A stretch of 64,000 nucleotides of DNA. Origin: Phylloscopus collybita. Its lineage: Eukaryota; Chordata; Aves; Passeriformes; Phylloscopidae. The notes under the pieces are model-generated. The model did no database searches, had not been told where the DNA came from, and was given only the letters and a program-made list of their open reading frames with translations. Where the stretch lies: assembly GCA_027886175.1 (NCBI GenBank), contig JAJNNQ010000013.1, positions 7,273,501 through 7,337,500 of the forward strand, given 5' to 3'. Position numbers and translations under genes: made by a program. This document shows, in pieces, positions 12,112 through 26,400 of this stretch; the stretch's first letter is position 1, and each line of letters starts with the position of its first letter.

Positions 12112-15100
12112 CGGGGAGCAGCGTGGCTCGGCCCCAGCACTCCCCCTCACCCTTGTTTTCTGGTTAAAGTCGAGCAGTCGGGGAAGGTAGAAGAGGACGC
12201 TGCCACAGGTTCCCTCAGCACTACCAGAAACACCCTGTGGGCCCAGACAGCAACAGTGCATTTTGTCTTGTCCTTGTACTCGTAAGTCCCTGGTGCGTGC
12301 TTTTTATAGATCAACTTCTGCAGTTTTCTTCCTTCTCTCTCGTCCCTCCCCAGCAGCCACAAACATCATCCTCCTCCAAACCGCCGTGCAATGGTCTCCA
12401 GCCTACAGAGACACCTGACCTCAGCACAGAAGCAGCTGAGGGCAGAGACCTCACAGCACCATCCAGAGAACCTGCACCTTTACAAAAGCACTCCAGGGTG
12501 AGGATTTTTTGCTTTCTGTGTCACTGTATTGTCCCTTGTGGCAATACAGGACTGTTGCCTCTTGTCTGTTCACTGCTCCTGTCAGACACAGGTCTGCTCC
12601 TGTCTTCTCTGTAACCCCTGAAGTGGCGATGGAGGAGCACTGCCAGACCTCCTGCAGCCCTCTCTGGCCTGACCAGGCTGTTCCCTCAGCTTACTTGAAC
12701 TGTTAAAACACTTACACTGAGCAGAATGGCTTTGCAAGTGATTTTAACTCTGCTTGCGTTCTTAAGGAAGAGCAGCAGCTGAAACCACCTTAACAAGGAG
12801 ACATGCTAGAAGGTCTTCTGAGCTGAAAAAAAGAAAAAAAAACCTGTTCAAATTGTAATATGGGTACTGAAAAACATATCAGTTTTACATACTAACCATG
12901 CCATGTGTAAAGCTAGTCTACCGTTTCCTAGACAATGAGGCTTCAGAGATGACTGTGCCATCAACAGAATTAAATCCCAACCTCCATTCCAGGAAGCAAA
13001 CAAAGTTGTTATTGCAGATAAATTTAATTTGAGAACTTAAAAATGCAAACAACCAAATAGAACCATCATGTTCTATTTGAGCAAAACAAAACAACGCTAA
13101 ACTTCTGACCTTTTTGACAAAAAGGACACGTCTTGCATAAGTGTTTCCAAGTTTGGGCGGTTTTTTGCCTGTGCTATTTTTATTCCTAGGTTAAACCTGA
13201 CAGTTGTTCTCAGTGATCATTATGCAGTCAGCTTGAGCTGTTCTGAAGTGCTACCAGCGTCAGTAGAACTTGAGTTTTATGTTGGTTTGGGTTTGTTTTT
13301 TTTCCATATATCCCATGCAAACAAATCTGGGTATATGCTTGAAGTTATTCTCAGCACAATTTTGCTCCAAAATTCTTAGGTAGAAAAAGACAATTGTTAG
13401 GTCATAATTAAGGATACATTTTAATTTTTTACATCCAACAGCAAAATGAAGGTTAGTTTATGTATCATTCCAAGATTAAAAATATTAATTATAATTATAA
13501 TAAACTTTTAGAAAATTTTATGTATTTATTATGTATTTATATTTTATTCACACTGCACAGTTTGGAGCACTATCCTGAAATCTGATGCATCCAATGAAGG
13601 ACTGCAGCAATGATGTTAGACAAGTAATGAATTAGGCAATTTATCCTGCAGAAAGGAATTGCACATGGGGAAGCAGCCATACAAAGCATTCATTCTTTGT
13701 CAGTGACTGCCTTAGAGCTTAGGAAGCTGTGGTTTAGCATTCTGCTGAATGAGCTCGTGGCAAAGACCCACCCCTATTCCTCATTTCCTGGCCTTCCCAT
13801 GGACAACCCAGGTCCCAGGAAGCGTGCACAATGAAGTAACCCTACTGCTCTTGACAAGCCAGCTGTGCCACCCAGTCTGAGCCTCTGAGGAATCCTTTCT
13901 AGTACAAAGCCACACGCGTGCCATTACTGCAAACAAAAAGAAGGCAACAACTAAAAGCAGCAATTTTTTGAGTCAATAACTTTGAAGCCCAGAAGTATCA
14001 CAAGTGGTTTTTGGTTTCAGTTTTAAGAAAATAAATTCCAGTTTCTGGAAGCCATTCCTCAATCTCTGAGCTTCATGAGCTTTCATTATATAGTTTGTCT
14101 TTTTACTACTATAAATGCAAAAAAAAGCAAAATATAAGCAGCTCTCACTTTATGGCCTTTCTAATAATTTTTCTAAAGTTTAGATGTTTTTTTGACTGAA
14201 TATCTCCCCTGTAACTTCCTCTTTTCAGCCTCACAGAAATACTGACAGAGATGTCACTATTGATCATCCTAAAAATACATTTAAATGTGCTTGTTAACTG
14301 GTAGCTACAGATATGAACATTGGTAAAATTAGGTGATTAACCGATGTCAATGATTGCTGGAGCAGATAAATAAATACTGGAGTTGTCTCCCACTTAGCTT
14401 CCTAAAAACCCACAGACCAAAAACACAGAAGGTTAGGCTTATTCCTGCCAGTAAGCAGGGATATCATGTTAGAGGTGTGAATGTGACATAGTAATAAACA
14501 AACACCTGTTACATTTGGCTGCTTTAACAAAGTGTGCACAGGTTGCTGCATAGGCTGGATCTGAGCACTGGGTCTGGCTGCACCAGATCAGTCCAGAGTC
14601 CAGTCAGTATCAGTACTCCTCAAAAGCCTTTTGAAGAAGGTAATGTTTCTCATGCCTGGGTACACTTCCAGAAGTGATTAAGCCGCTGTCATTGTCGTAC
14701 TGTGCCCTTCAGTGGCACACCTTTGCATCCCAGCTTGGCTGCAGCATTAGAGCTGCCTGCCAGCGTAGCTGCGAGGAGGGAATGCAGCACAGACATCCAA
14801 GCAGCCCACAAGTCACAGCCATCATGGAATCCAGGCTTGGAGCTGAGAACACCAGCTAGCTGAAGGGTTGGTTTCTGGAGTTAGGAAACAGCAAGTTTTG
14901 GAATGCTTTTGAACCTCAGTCTGGGTCAAATATTGGCAAATCAAAAGCTGCTCATTTGTCACGACCAGATTCAATCAGCTCTCCCTGCCTGCTTTCATTG
15001 TAGCAAACTGAAGCTGCAGGTGCCATGTGGTTGGAGAAAATGGGTTAGGAGGATGCACTCGTGTGCTGATGACAGTAAAAGCAAAATGGCCTTTACAAAT

Positions 15101-18100
15101 CATAGTCTCTGTCATACAGAGGGCAAGGACAAGAAAATAAATTTACTGAGAAATCTCAGAAATTCTACAGAGCAGAAAACAACTACTGCTTCCAGCCTCT
15201 CAGAAAAAAACTCAACTGGCTACTTAGGGAATTATATAAAATTTTATTTAAAAAAAAGAGCATGATAGAAAACATGAAAGTAGACTAAACTGCCATGAGG
15301 AACTACAGAGATGGGAACATGCAGAGCACAGGCTGCTGGAAGATGCATAATATGAAATAGGGAATATACTCAGGGGAGCATAAATACAGAAATCATCTCA
15401 AGTGAATTAAATAGTTAGCATTGGATTTGGAAAAGTCACAGTTTAAAGAAGCATCAAGAACCTATGTTTTCTATAATCTGCAATAAAGAAAGAGGGAAAA
15501 AAGATAAACCCAAAACAAAACGGAGGAAGTTTTACGATCTGGAAGAAAATAAATTACATTTAACCTTCAATTCTGAGCTGCTTTGCGGTGTCAAATACCC
15601 TGGTGTGAAGGATTTTGCATTACTGTCTTCAGAACATTTAACATTTTCATTACAACAGTTAAACCTTCCAAAATACTCTGTAACAGTAGCTTCTACTGCA
15701 ACCTCTGTAAGAGAGGCCAAATCATTTCCATTCTCCAAGTAAATTCTTAAATTTAAAAGACAGTATCAGTTACTCCATTTCCACCAGCTGCACCTCAGGA
15801 GGAACTGTGCTTGTCAAAGTCCCTCGAACTTCAGTGGCCAGCTGATCTCATGTTCTTTCCTGTAGTCATCCAACAGCAGACGTGCTTTTAAAAAGTTCTA
15901 TTTTCAGTAATCTTTCAGACACATGAGTTCCTTTTGAAGGCTCACCTTCATTTATCACACACAGAACGTAAAACCCAGGCCACTTGCCTTTTGTCATTTC
16001 TCTCCAGGACATAAATGTTATCAGCCTATTTGACCTCTTGGTCAAAGATGCTTTTATTCGCACTTTAATTCTTTTAAGGACACTTCACGGTAACGTGAAG
16101 CAGAAGTTAAAAAGGAAGTAAATTGTGGCACTGACTTTAACACTTGTCACATTCCTGAATTTATGTAAAAAGGCTTTAACTGAGCTGACGCTGAATCTCA
16201 GGCCCCTGACAAGTTCCCTTCCCTTGCCTGCACCTCCAGATCCCTTCACCAAAATCAGCCAGCTGCAGCCTTGCCAGTTCTCTAGCTCACACTGTTGTCC
16301 TTTTTATTCGTTTTCTCTAATATTTAAACCCTCAGATGAAAGGCTAAGTTTTTTCACATTAAAAAAATTACAGGCCTCAGAGACAACATCACAAGCATGA
16401 CCAAAAATTTCAGGCTCATAAATGCACACTTTTCTTCTCCCTTCTACTAGCTTGAGTTGACATCAGATCTTAGACAGTGCGTGTTTAACAAGACTGCAGG
16501 ATGCCAAGTTAAGGTCTTGACTTGTTTTAGGACCTTTTTTTTTATCATTAGTGTAAGAGAGACTAAACAAAATGTATTTTTTCCTGAGTGAATAAAAAGC
16601 AGCATTGAAGTAGCAGCATTTGACCTGAAATGGGTTTTGGTTGTTGTTGGTGTTTGTTTGTTTTGTTTTTTTAACCAGGGATCATTAAGTATGATGCAAG
16701 TTGGATTGTTACATAGCTCTTTAAGTTAATATTTCATTCCAAAATTTTTGTAAGCCTAAATGAGACCAAGTAAACATTTTATAACCAGGCATTATTGCAT
16801 TTGTAATTTTGCCCAAGGGAATTTTATACAGTTAGACACAGACAGAAGAAGAAACTCTGGCTCCAGTGATGCAACTCCTGTACAATGCTTGAAGCTCTAT
16901 CCAACATAAAGTAAAAAATGAAGTTTGACACACAGCTTCTGGGGTGTTCTCAGAGCAAACCAAGGCACAGCCAAGGAGGCCGTGCAACATGGAAAACACA
17001 GCTACACAAAGTCAGGATACAAAAAATATCAGTGTGCAAAAATACTGGGGAGGAGAGAAGACAGCTCATATCTAAATGCTGGGGCTGGCTGTGGTCCCAT
17101 CAGCCCATCTACTAAGTCCTGCATCAAATTGGACCTTTATGCAGTGAGATTGTCAAGAACGTGTATTGCATCCTCCCTGCTCTGCATTTCGGATGGAGCT
17201 CATCTGGTGGATTGCTGCTGCTCAATTTAACTGGCCAGCACAGTTGTGCTTTCTCTATGGGAAGGTATTTTTGTCCCATTTAATACCTAATTTTTAGTTA
17301 TCGTGTGCTTTCCAATTGTTTGCTGAGTACAAGCGGTGTCAAAACAGATTTACTGGGTATGGTCACATAAAAAGTGATAGTTCATAAGCTTTTTCAGGTG
17401 GAGATTATGTTCTAATATTTAGATGTACTCTATTATTTAGGATTTGTCAAGGGTTTGTTTCTAACTATTTTTGGGTGCATTTATTTCCTTTGTGGCACAA
17501 GAGCAGTGTGATAACTAGCATCTGCACTACTGCCACTACAAAGAACCTAAAGAGGCTCTAGGTATAAGCTACAGAGGGGGACAAAGCCATATGATGCTTC
17601 AGTGAAGGCCACCTTGATCTCCCAAAATAATTTGGGTACATTAATATCTGAATGTACTTATTCTTTCTACAGCATAACCGAAGCAAATCAAGGAATTTTG
17701 GAGCTGGTTTAAGAACAGTACAGTCATCTTGTTCGTGACCTTCACCAATTGTAAGACAGGCAAAACCCAGAATATATCACATGTGAACAACTTGCCAGCT
17801 AGTCAAGAGCAGCAGAAGGTGAGGCAGATGTAGCCATCGCTCCCTTTCTTCTACCAGCTGTATGCAAATTTCATAATTTTCCACTTATGCAGAGCTTGTT
17901 AACCCTCACACAATGCCACTCTTGGAATTTCCATTTCAGTCTGTTTTATATAAGATGTATGCATTATATTTATAATTTTTTGGGTTACTCTTGGTCCAGC
18001 ATATGAGGAATACAAAGCCTCTTATTGCAGCTACATGTTCTGTAACTCATATGCAGACCTGGTAAGTTACTCATAATGTATTTCACAGTTGGCCAAATCA

Positions 18101-20015
18101 ATATAATCTTAAAAACCAGAGAGGTTGTTCTTGCTATTACAATGTCTTTTCAAACCCTAATAAAGTCTCCATACCAACCCCTGTAATTGTGAGCTGAATA
18201 ATTCAGGTGCTTTGAGGTGTCTGATTTCTCATTAAAGCTAAGCTGAAGTCTTTGACAGAGGCCTCTTATTATTAAAGATGGGTAAGAGATACAGCACAAT
18301 GCAAGCAGGTGGTCAGTGAGCAACACTTCCATTTGCTGCTGTATGGAATGAGTTTCTGCCCTACTCCGTGTGTCAGCCTATGGGCAGCTTACGTAGAGCA
18401 CAACAAAGCTGGGTTCCCATCTCAGTTACATGGGTGGTTTTTTCACCCCATTGACTCTCCTGGCACCAAGGTAGTGTTTGAGCTGAGGGTTTGCTTTTGA
18501 TTTTTTTAAGCATCTTGTTTTGTGTTGGCTTGTTGGCTGTTTTGAAAGAAAGGAGCTCTAGAGTTACTCCAACTGATTAATCTTTAACCTCTTTGTTAGC
18601 TTGGTTATGAAATCTTTTATCCATAATATTGATTTAATTCAATCCCATCTACAGAATCTTATTAGTTCAGGCAATGATAACTTGCTGATTATATATAAGC
18701 TTGCAGTTTGCAAGATTTTTTTGTAAGCCAATTAAGTTTGTATAAGGGAAGCATGGTACAAACACAGAGATGAAGCCAACCCATCTTCAGACAGATGGGA
18801 CTCCTAACATTTTCTAGTTATCAAACTGTTTTGTGATTAGCCATTTAAAAAAAAAATATATATATATAGAGAGAGAGAGAAACCAGGAATTTGACAGCCC
18901 TAAATTAATCTCTAATATTTTTCTCCATCTGTACTGGCAAACTAAGCACTACACTGTATGGTCCTGATCATAAAGTTCATATGTTGCATAAAGATCAGAT
19001 GAAGCTCTTATTTTCTTTCAAGTTCACTTCAAGTCAACATTTACCAGACTGACCTACTTGGGTTTTGGTAAACTCTTAACACCAAGTCAGTGTTTGTAGA
19101 TCAAACCATAAATACAAGAGAACTAAATAAATACTTACCACGGTTATTAAACGTGATTTTCACTCTTAAACCCCTAGTGAACAGCTTCTTACAAAAGTAG
19201 AGAGTTATTCACCCTACTTTATCCTTCTTATGTTTGTTGAATTCTATATTGTTACAATCTAAAATTAATATTGATGTTTCAGGAAAGTGGCGATTTTCGA
19301 GTTGAAAAAGAAAGTAAAGAGTCCAGTGTAACAACGATAGCTGCCTTTGTGGGGGACTCTGTCCATGTGCTGAATTCCAGTGATTTCAAACAGCACTGGT
19401 CAAAGTGCAAAGATCCATTCTATTTGAGCTGACTGAAGACCTGGAGACAAACTAATCATGTCTGATCCAAGGTCCACTGTACATTTCCATGAAGCAGGTA
19501 TTGTAAAATAAATACCATCATTGAAATCTGATCAGGACAGAGGTCTATTAAAAAACTCTTCATCTTCTGTCCCCCAGTTTAGCACAGCATGCAACCTCCT
19601 TTTCTTATGATGCCATATGCAGCTTTGCAACTGTTTTGCTGAGCTTCCTCAAGACTATGTTTAACTTGGTTACCCAAAGAAGGTCATGAACACATCCATG
19701 TTGCAAGCTGCTAATACAGTTTTTGCACAAGCCTAAGCTGACTGGAGAAATAATGCAACACTGGGAAATCCAAAAGGAGAAGTCACACCATAATTTGCAT
19801 TCAACATACCCACATCTTCTGCAGCCTCACTACCTGGCTGAAAAACACCGCTGCTATCTCTCTGCTGAAGGTAGAATACTGATGTCCACTGTTAACAGCA
19901 GTTAGTAATTTCTTCAGGAAAACTTCAGTTAAAGATACTGTTGGCACTGGTTAATGAGTAATCATTAATTAAGGTAGACAACACTATCAGTTAGGCATTA
20001 AAAGGTATCCTGTTT
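12112..20015. other. Intergenic DNA between LPGAT1 and INTS7, left part
   Basis: This is AT-rich, non-coding by my reading: only short frames on both strands and no exon I recognise. It holds T/G-rich stretches (near 13282 and 16630) and a compound TA/GA microsatellite. Confidence 0.55.
18847..18881. repeat. Compound A / TA / GA microsatellite
   Basis: A10 is followed by about seven TA units and then about six GA units without interruption. Confidence 0.85.
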
Positions 20016-20050
20016 TTGTGGGGTTTTTTTGTTTGTTTTGTTTTTGGGGG

Positions 20051-20081
<31 letters not shown>

Positions 20082-20099
20082 GTTTTTGTTTTTTCTTTC
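20016..20099. repeat. T/G-rich low-complexity tract
   Basis: About 84 bp of T runs interrupted by G (GTTTG, GGGGG) ends almost where the CR1 3' terminus begins. Seen on the minus strand it is an A/C-rich tail placed directly after the CR1 end. Confidence 0.75.
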
Positions 20100-20109
20100 T
20101 AGGGAAAGA

Positions 20110-20480
20110 TCATAGACTCACAGAATGGCTTTGATTGGAAGGGACCTTGAAGATCATTTAGTCCAACCCGTCTGCTCTGTGCAGGGACACCTCCCATTAG
20201 ACCACATTGTTCAAAGCCCCATCCAACCTGGCCTTGAACACTCCCAGGGATGGGGCATCCACAGCTTCTCTGGGCAGCCTGTGCCAGTGCCTCACCACTC
20301 TCACAGTAAAGAATTTCCTCCCACTATCAAATCTAAACCTGCTCTCAGTTTGAATCCATTCCCTCTTGTCCTGTCTTGTATAAAGTCCCTCTCCATCTTT
20401 CTCATAGGCTCCCTTCAGATGCTGCAAGGCCACTGCAAGGCCATACCTAGGTCTTAACTGAAGCCCTTCTTTTTTTCCAT
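20110..20480 (-). mobile_element. CR1 LINE 3'-end fragment (minus orientation)
   Basis: The CR1 3' end lies at the low coordinate (CATAGACTCACAGAATGG is the reverse complement of the terminal repeats). Minus-strand translation gives the ORF2 tail, including FFTVRVVRHWHRLP and [16 protein letters not shown]. The homology fades near 20480. It is 5'-truncated, as most CR1 copies are. Confidence 0.92.
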
Positions 20481-23400
20481 AGATGCAGGAGAGGTTGAAT
20501 TCCAGAAAATCCTTATACATCTTATCTGTAGTTTCATATGAAGTAGCCCCTTTCCTAAGCCAGGGGCAGGCTCAATGTGCTCCGAAGGAGAGGAAGAGAG
20601 GAGGCACCACGCCCTGTCCTATGATTGGGATCAACAATAAAGCCCCTTCCCACCCTCTCCACAGCTAATCCAAAACACTTTATCCTGATTTACACCAGCC
20701 AACAGCAGAAACTTAGGCAACAGTCATCAATCAAAGAGGAATTTTCATCTAGATGATCGTAAAGCTGCTATATATTTTTTACCACAGACATCCAAGACCA
20801 GTTTCCTCAAATCTGTGCCACAGCACAAACATGTTTGTAAGGGACAATTACTCCCTGTTTTCATGTTACACAGTCAAGTACTGCCCAAAAGCTCCATAGG
20901 TTGGCATGTGCAGTAAGAGCTGGAAATTGTTCTTCCTGAAATACCACAATTGTTTATCATTAGTGCTATTGATGCATTTCAACTTAATAAAATGTTGTAA
21001 AATCCATTACACCATTGTTAACTGTGGCTAAGAAAAGCAATCCTAATGGCATGGATGAATCCAGCCAGACCACAAGGGATTACATAGTTTGATTTGTTCA
21101 GCTTATGTCTCATGACAAAAAGGCAGAAGGAAACTAAAGTAAGGTTTCAAAATTACACAGTTTCCTAATGATAGATATAACTGTAATACTATTTTTGCAA
21201 TATTATGTATGTAGAAAAAAAGTACTGAAGAGAGTAAAAACACAACAGAAACTCCCTTTGTCAAACAGAAGTGATGCAAGTGGAAGATAAAAACCCTTTC
21301 AACCATCTGCTCAACTCTTATCCCTTTTTCTCCAAATAGAAATATCAGTAGTCCCAGGTTCATTGAACTCCTCTGTTGATCCAATGTGGCCCAGGCTGAG
21401 GCTGACTGACCTACCAGTGTTTTATGCCTTATCTCACTCTGTCTGAAGTGGAAGTTTCTCTAAGGTCCCAGTTTCCACTTCCCTGCTCTACAGCCCCAAG
21501 GTTTCCAATGGAAGCTGGAGGCTCTGAGCAGGAAACTCACTATGTTGTTCAGGTGGGGATTCATCCCCAGTTTGAGGGGTTGAAAAATTGCATTAAATGC
21601 AGTTCTGAGATTGAGGAATGAAGTCTCACTATTGGTAAACTCAAATCTTTCCACTTGCTTCCACTTACAATTGTCAAGACTGACAGACATCTGTGGAAGC
21701 CACTATAATTAGATTTGGAGGGGGGGAGGAAGGAGAAGACAGAACAGGCTGATGCGTTGAGGTTCTGAAAAATTATCAAACAAGATGTGACTTGTGTTAA
21801 TGCTGAGTGATACATCACAGCAAATTCAGTATCATAGAACCATAACTGCTTATCACACTCAGCTCTGAGAACGGTGCACTGACTTAATTGAGGTCAAGAA
21901 TTAATTGCATGTCTTTCAGATAACATTTCTAAATGGCAGCTTCTGTCTAAAGAGAAGACATTAATTCAAACCTTTTAGGCCAAACATTTACAGAGAAGCA
22001 GAAAGTCCCAGTCAGAGCAAGAATGTGAAAAAATAAGTAAAGTGTTATCTTGTCAAAAAATGTGTCTTGATTGGCAAACTGTAAGTATGGATCAAAGCAG
22101 TAATATGCTGGAGAAAAAGCTAGATACAGCAGAGTGTAGGCTTGAGTATTTAACCTACTATTTAATGTTCTCTTCTCTGTACTTGTGCATTCCAAGGAAT
22201 TTGCCTCCCAAACCCAGCCTTGCATCCTCTTTTCCACTGTTAATAACTAGTGATGACTGAGTTGGATTCGTACCAAGGCAAAGCTACCAAAGGTGAACAA
22301 CAAAAATAAACAACAACTGAAGAACAAATTATGTTGCATTTGTGACAGCTTGTTCATAAGGGTTCTCAAGCTTGACTGGTGAAGAAACAGGACATACCAT
22401 GGGGTGGTACTTGAATTCCAGCCTATCTTGGAGCCTGAGATTACCAGCTGACAACCCAGCAGGGAGCAGCCCTGGCCAGGGCCATGTCTCAACCATGAGC
22501 ATCTCCAGGAGTATCTACCATGCCCAGTGATAAACTCTTTCCTTTCCTGAAGGCAGGGAGGAATGGAAGCAGAGGCTTGACACCCTCTAGTTCCACACCA
22601 GATATTGCTGTCTCAAATTGGGGTGGAGGCCAGTAATTTGGAGTATGTAAATTATATTGCACATTCCACTCCCTACAACACACACTCTTATTGTGGTAAC
22701 TTCTGTCTCCAAGTGGAGGTAGTAGAGGAGTTGTTACATTCCTTAAATATTGATCATCTCTCCCCTAAGGATGTGGTACACATGAAAAAACAAACAACAC
22801 CCCTAGCCAACCAACCCCAAACCTAAGCATCAGTCATTAGGTGAATGCACAAAAACATTCCCTGGGCTCTGCTCTCCGAAACGGCAGCAGCAGCATCTCG
22901 GACTGCGAGCAAACATAAATTACTCGTGTCCAAATCTACAGCAGAAAGGCTCCTTACTCCAGGTAAGGAATCTCTGCCATTCATTATGCTGCCAGACACC
23001 TTCACACTTGCTCCTGGCCACTAAGTTTTCCCTGTGAAAGGTGAGCAAGGAAGGGAGCAGCCCTGACACGTGGTCAGGCAGAGGCTGCCACTGACTGTAA
23101 ACCAGCCAGGGGGATCTGTACTGCCCCACCACACACAGGCACAACACTGATTGCCCAGCTCCTTCTGCTCCTCCTCCTCCTCTCTGACAGAAACTCACAA
23201 GCATCACAACTTTTGCAAAGATAACTTCAGGGAGTTACAGAAAGAATCACTAGGAACATTTGGAAGGACAGGTTGCAAGCACTGCTGTGCAGGATGACCT
23301 GTTAGAAGCTGTGGATTTTGTCTTGAGGAGATGGATGAAAAAGTGCAAGCTAGCAGCTGAATGAAGACAGAACTGAGTAGAATCCATGTGAATGTGCTGA

Positions 23401-26400
23401 ATCAAGGCAATAGATTGCAGGGAAAAAAGTTGACCAAGATTGCTCTATTACACTATGTAATACACTCTGAAGAAACCTTAACCATTGCAGAAAGTCAGAA
23501 AGATTTGCAAATCACTGCTGTAACCAACACACCCCAGAGCAGTCATTCTTCACCAGAGGAATATTTGCCAGAGGCCTTAGAAAACACCACTACTTGACTT
23601 TATGATCAAAACAAAAAGATAAAAATGTTGACTTGCAGTCCTGCAGCTCAGAGATCAGTAGCTGCCAAAACTCTACAGTCTCTGGTCACCATCTTTAAAA
23701 ACAGAAGAAAAATGAAATATCCTTACAAAATAACTGGATTAACATTCTGTTCCAGAAGAAAAGCAATGGGTATCACAGAAAAACTCTCTGTACCCTTATT
23801 CACAGGAGTTCTTCACCCTGTGAGCTGTGTTGCTGAGATCCTACCCAGCCTGTAACAGCTGATTGAGTTCACATTGAATTTCAGCTGAACTGTTATAAAA
23901 ATCCTGCAGGGTTTCCACAAAAGGTCATCACAATGTATGCAAATGCATGATGAAAGGATATAAATGAACATACAAGATAAACAATATGAATTCCTGATTA
24001 AAAATAGTTCAGCTGAACCTAGGTATTATATAAACACCAAAGATGACTTTTTATAATCTGATCATGCTAGTGAGTGACTTCATTTTGCAGGGCAACATGA
24101 GCCGGAATACTCAGATTTTTCAGTGCATTCTGCAGTTTCACATATAGAGCCATTTGCATGCATTCAGTTCCAGGCAAAGTCCACTGCTAAGTACATCTGC
24201 TGTCTGCAAACAGAGCTCAACAGGGCTGCCTATATAAACACAAAAAAAATTGAATTGTGAATCTGTGGTACAATGCATGTAAAATCTAGCTATTGCTACC
24301 AGCTAGATTAAAAAGAATGCTCATGGACAAGGTTCTCATTTTAGCAATTCGGAAGCACTCATGCTGTTACATCAGACCTAATCATCAAGAACATTTAAAT
24401 TAGTCTTTAATCAGTAGAGCTTCATTACTTAGCATGTGCTATTTGAGGGCATTTATTAAATGCACTGTTAATATTTCCCCCTCCTCAAAACTCAAATACC
24501 TTAAGAACTTTTTCAGATTCTCTTTTAGGATTCATCTTTAATCTTTGCTGTAACAGAAGTCTACGTTTGTCCAGTTTCTCTTCTTCTTCAGATAAACAGT
24601 TGCTTACATACACACAAATGCTTTGCAGGCTTACATGCCTGAAGATACAAAGCTCTCATGCATCTCCAAAATACTTTAGTAAGTGGAATGTCCATGCAAC
24701 TGCAGCTCCTTTTACTCCTAGGTAGCCAAAACGATTAAAGAAACTAATTAAATAATTAATCACAAGTAGCATTCTTTGTAATGACTGGATTCTGTTGCCA
24801 TTGCCTGGGTAACACAGATAAATATTTTACTGTATCAGGTTGTATGTCTTGCCAGGCTTGTAATTGAAGTGGTCTGGAAGTTTAATATTTTACAGAGGCA
24901 CAAATGAGTCATGGTCTCAACTGCCTGTGCTGAGCATGAATTATGCACCTCATTTTAACAGCAGTCCAACACAGAACTATGGCAGAGATCCTGTGCCCTG
25001 TGTCGACCCTACTACAGCGTTACAGGGATTTGTCCTACATTAAAGGAAACTTTTGTCTACATTCTGCTTAGAAATTCAATTCCTGTGAATGGCTTGTGAA
25101 TCCGTGTAGACTGTTGAGTAATCAAATCACTGTTGAACAAATCATATCTCAGGCAGCACAGCTGTAGCTTGCTGCTCTCTTGCTGGACAAAGTCCTTTCC
25201 ACCTCTGTCCTTCAGCTGTCAGCTTTTCATTATCAACACCACAGCTAGAACTAAGAATGGGTACAAATGAATCACTGCCCAAACAGCTGAGCTGCTGTGA
25301 CTAACCCAGGCTCCACAGCTTCTTTACAACACCGGTCAAAGTCTTCCGGAAGGAAAGATAAAGGACAAGATGTGTTACATTTTTATTTACATGTGATCTC
25401 AGTATTTCTGTACTCTAGTGTACTAAGGAAATAATGTTATTACCTGTAATCATTTCTGTGAGCACAGAAATCAGAGAATGCTAGGGTTATCTCTTCCAAA
25501 GGGTGGAGATGAGGAAATAAAACAAGTGATAATTACAGTGATAAATTTTTAAATTGCTAATTTGCCATCAACTTTTGTCAACTGCACGTCACACTGCCCA
25601 AGTCCCACCTCCAGGATGGAGTGGCAGCCACTTGGCTTGTAAAACTATTATTAAATTCCTGTGCTGATAATCCTTTATTCCTTGAATGGCAAAATGTCAA
25701 AAGGCCAGCAAGGGTGGGCATCTGAAGGTCAAACCAAAACTAATTGAATTGCCTAACAATACTGATGGAAGGACAGATTTTTTTTTTTTTTTTGGAAGGA
25801 CAGATTTTACTGAGCATTTGGCTCTTTTTAAACTTATTTTTTTAAGCCACATTTCCTGGAGTCATATACTAAAAATAAAAATGAGGAATGAGATTAGGCT
25901 AAACATGATTTATGGCTATCATGATTGTAGAGAAGCAGCTGGAAGTAAAAGCTCAAGAGATTGAAAGTGGCATTTTTCAAATTTATTCAGATTGCATAGC
26001 TGAGTATTTGAGGTGGTCAATGCCAACTTCTCCCTGGGCTGCCTTGGAGCTGCTGGAAGTGGTCAAAGATTTACAGCAGGAAGAGGATGTCAAGCTCCCA
26101 GCAGTTTTTCATAGCAGAAAATATTTTCATCTCCGCCAGGAGATAAGTGGTCACAGAGAGGTGAGAACTGACAAATCAGCAAACCAACATCAGAGGTGAA
26201 CAGGGGCTGACTTGGCAGTGGATGTCCGAAACCAGCACAGCCTGTAAGTGCTGTTCTTAGCCACGACTGGAAGGGCAGTGCCCAGAAAGCACAAAGAGCA
26301 GCAGAAAGGCACCTCTCAGGTGTGATTAGACAGGCATCACAGAGGGCTCTCCCATCTGTCTTCTCACAGCAAGAGCTCACTGTATTTGTACTACAGAGCA

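Noticed and set aside
20125..20520. Frames of about 110 codons on both strands
   Set aside because: They are CR1 sequence; the minus-strand one is the degraded ORF2 tail, not a host gene.
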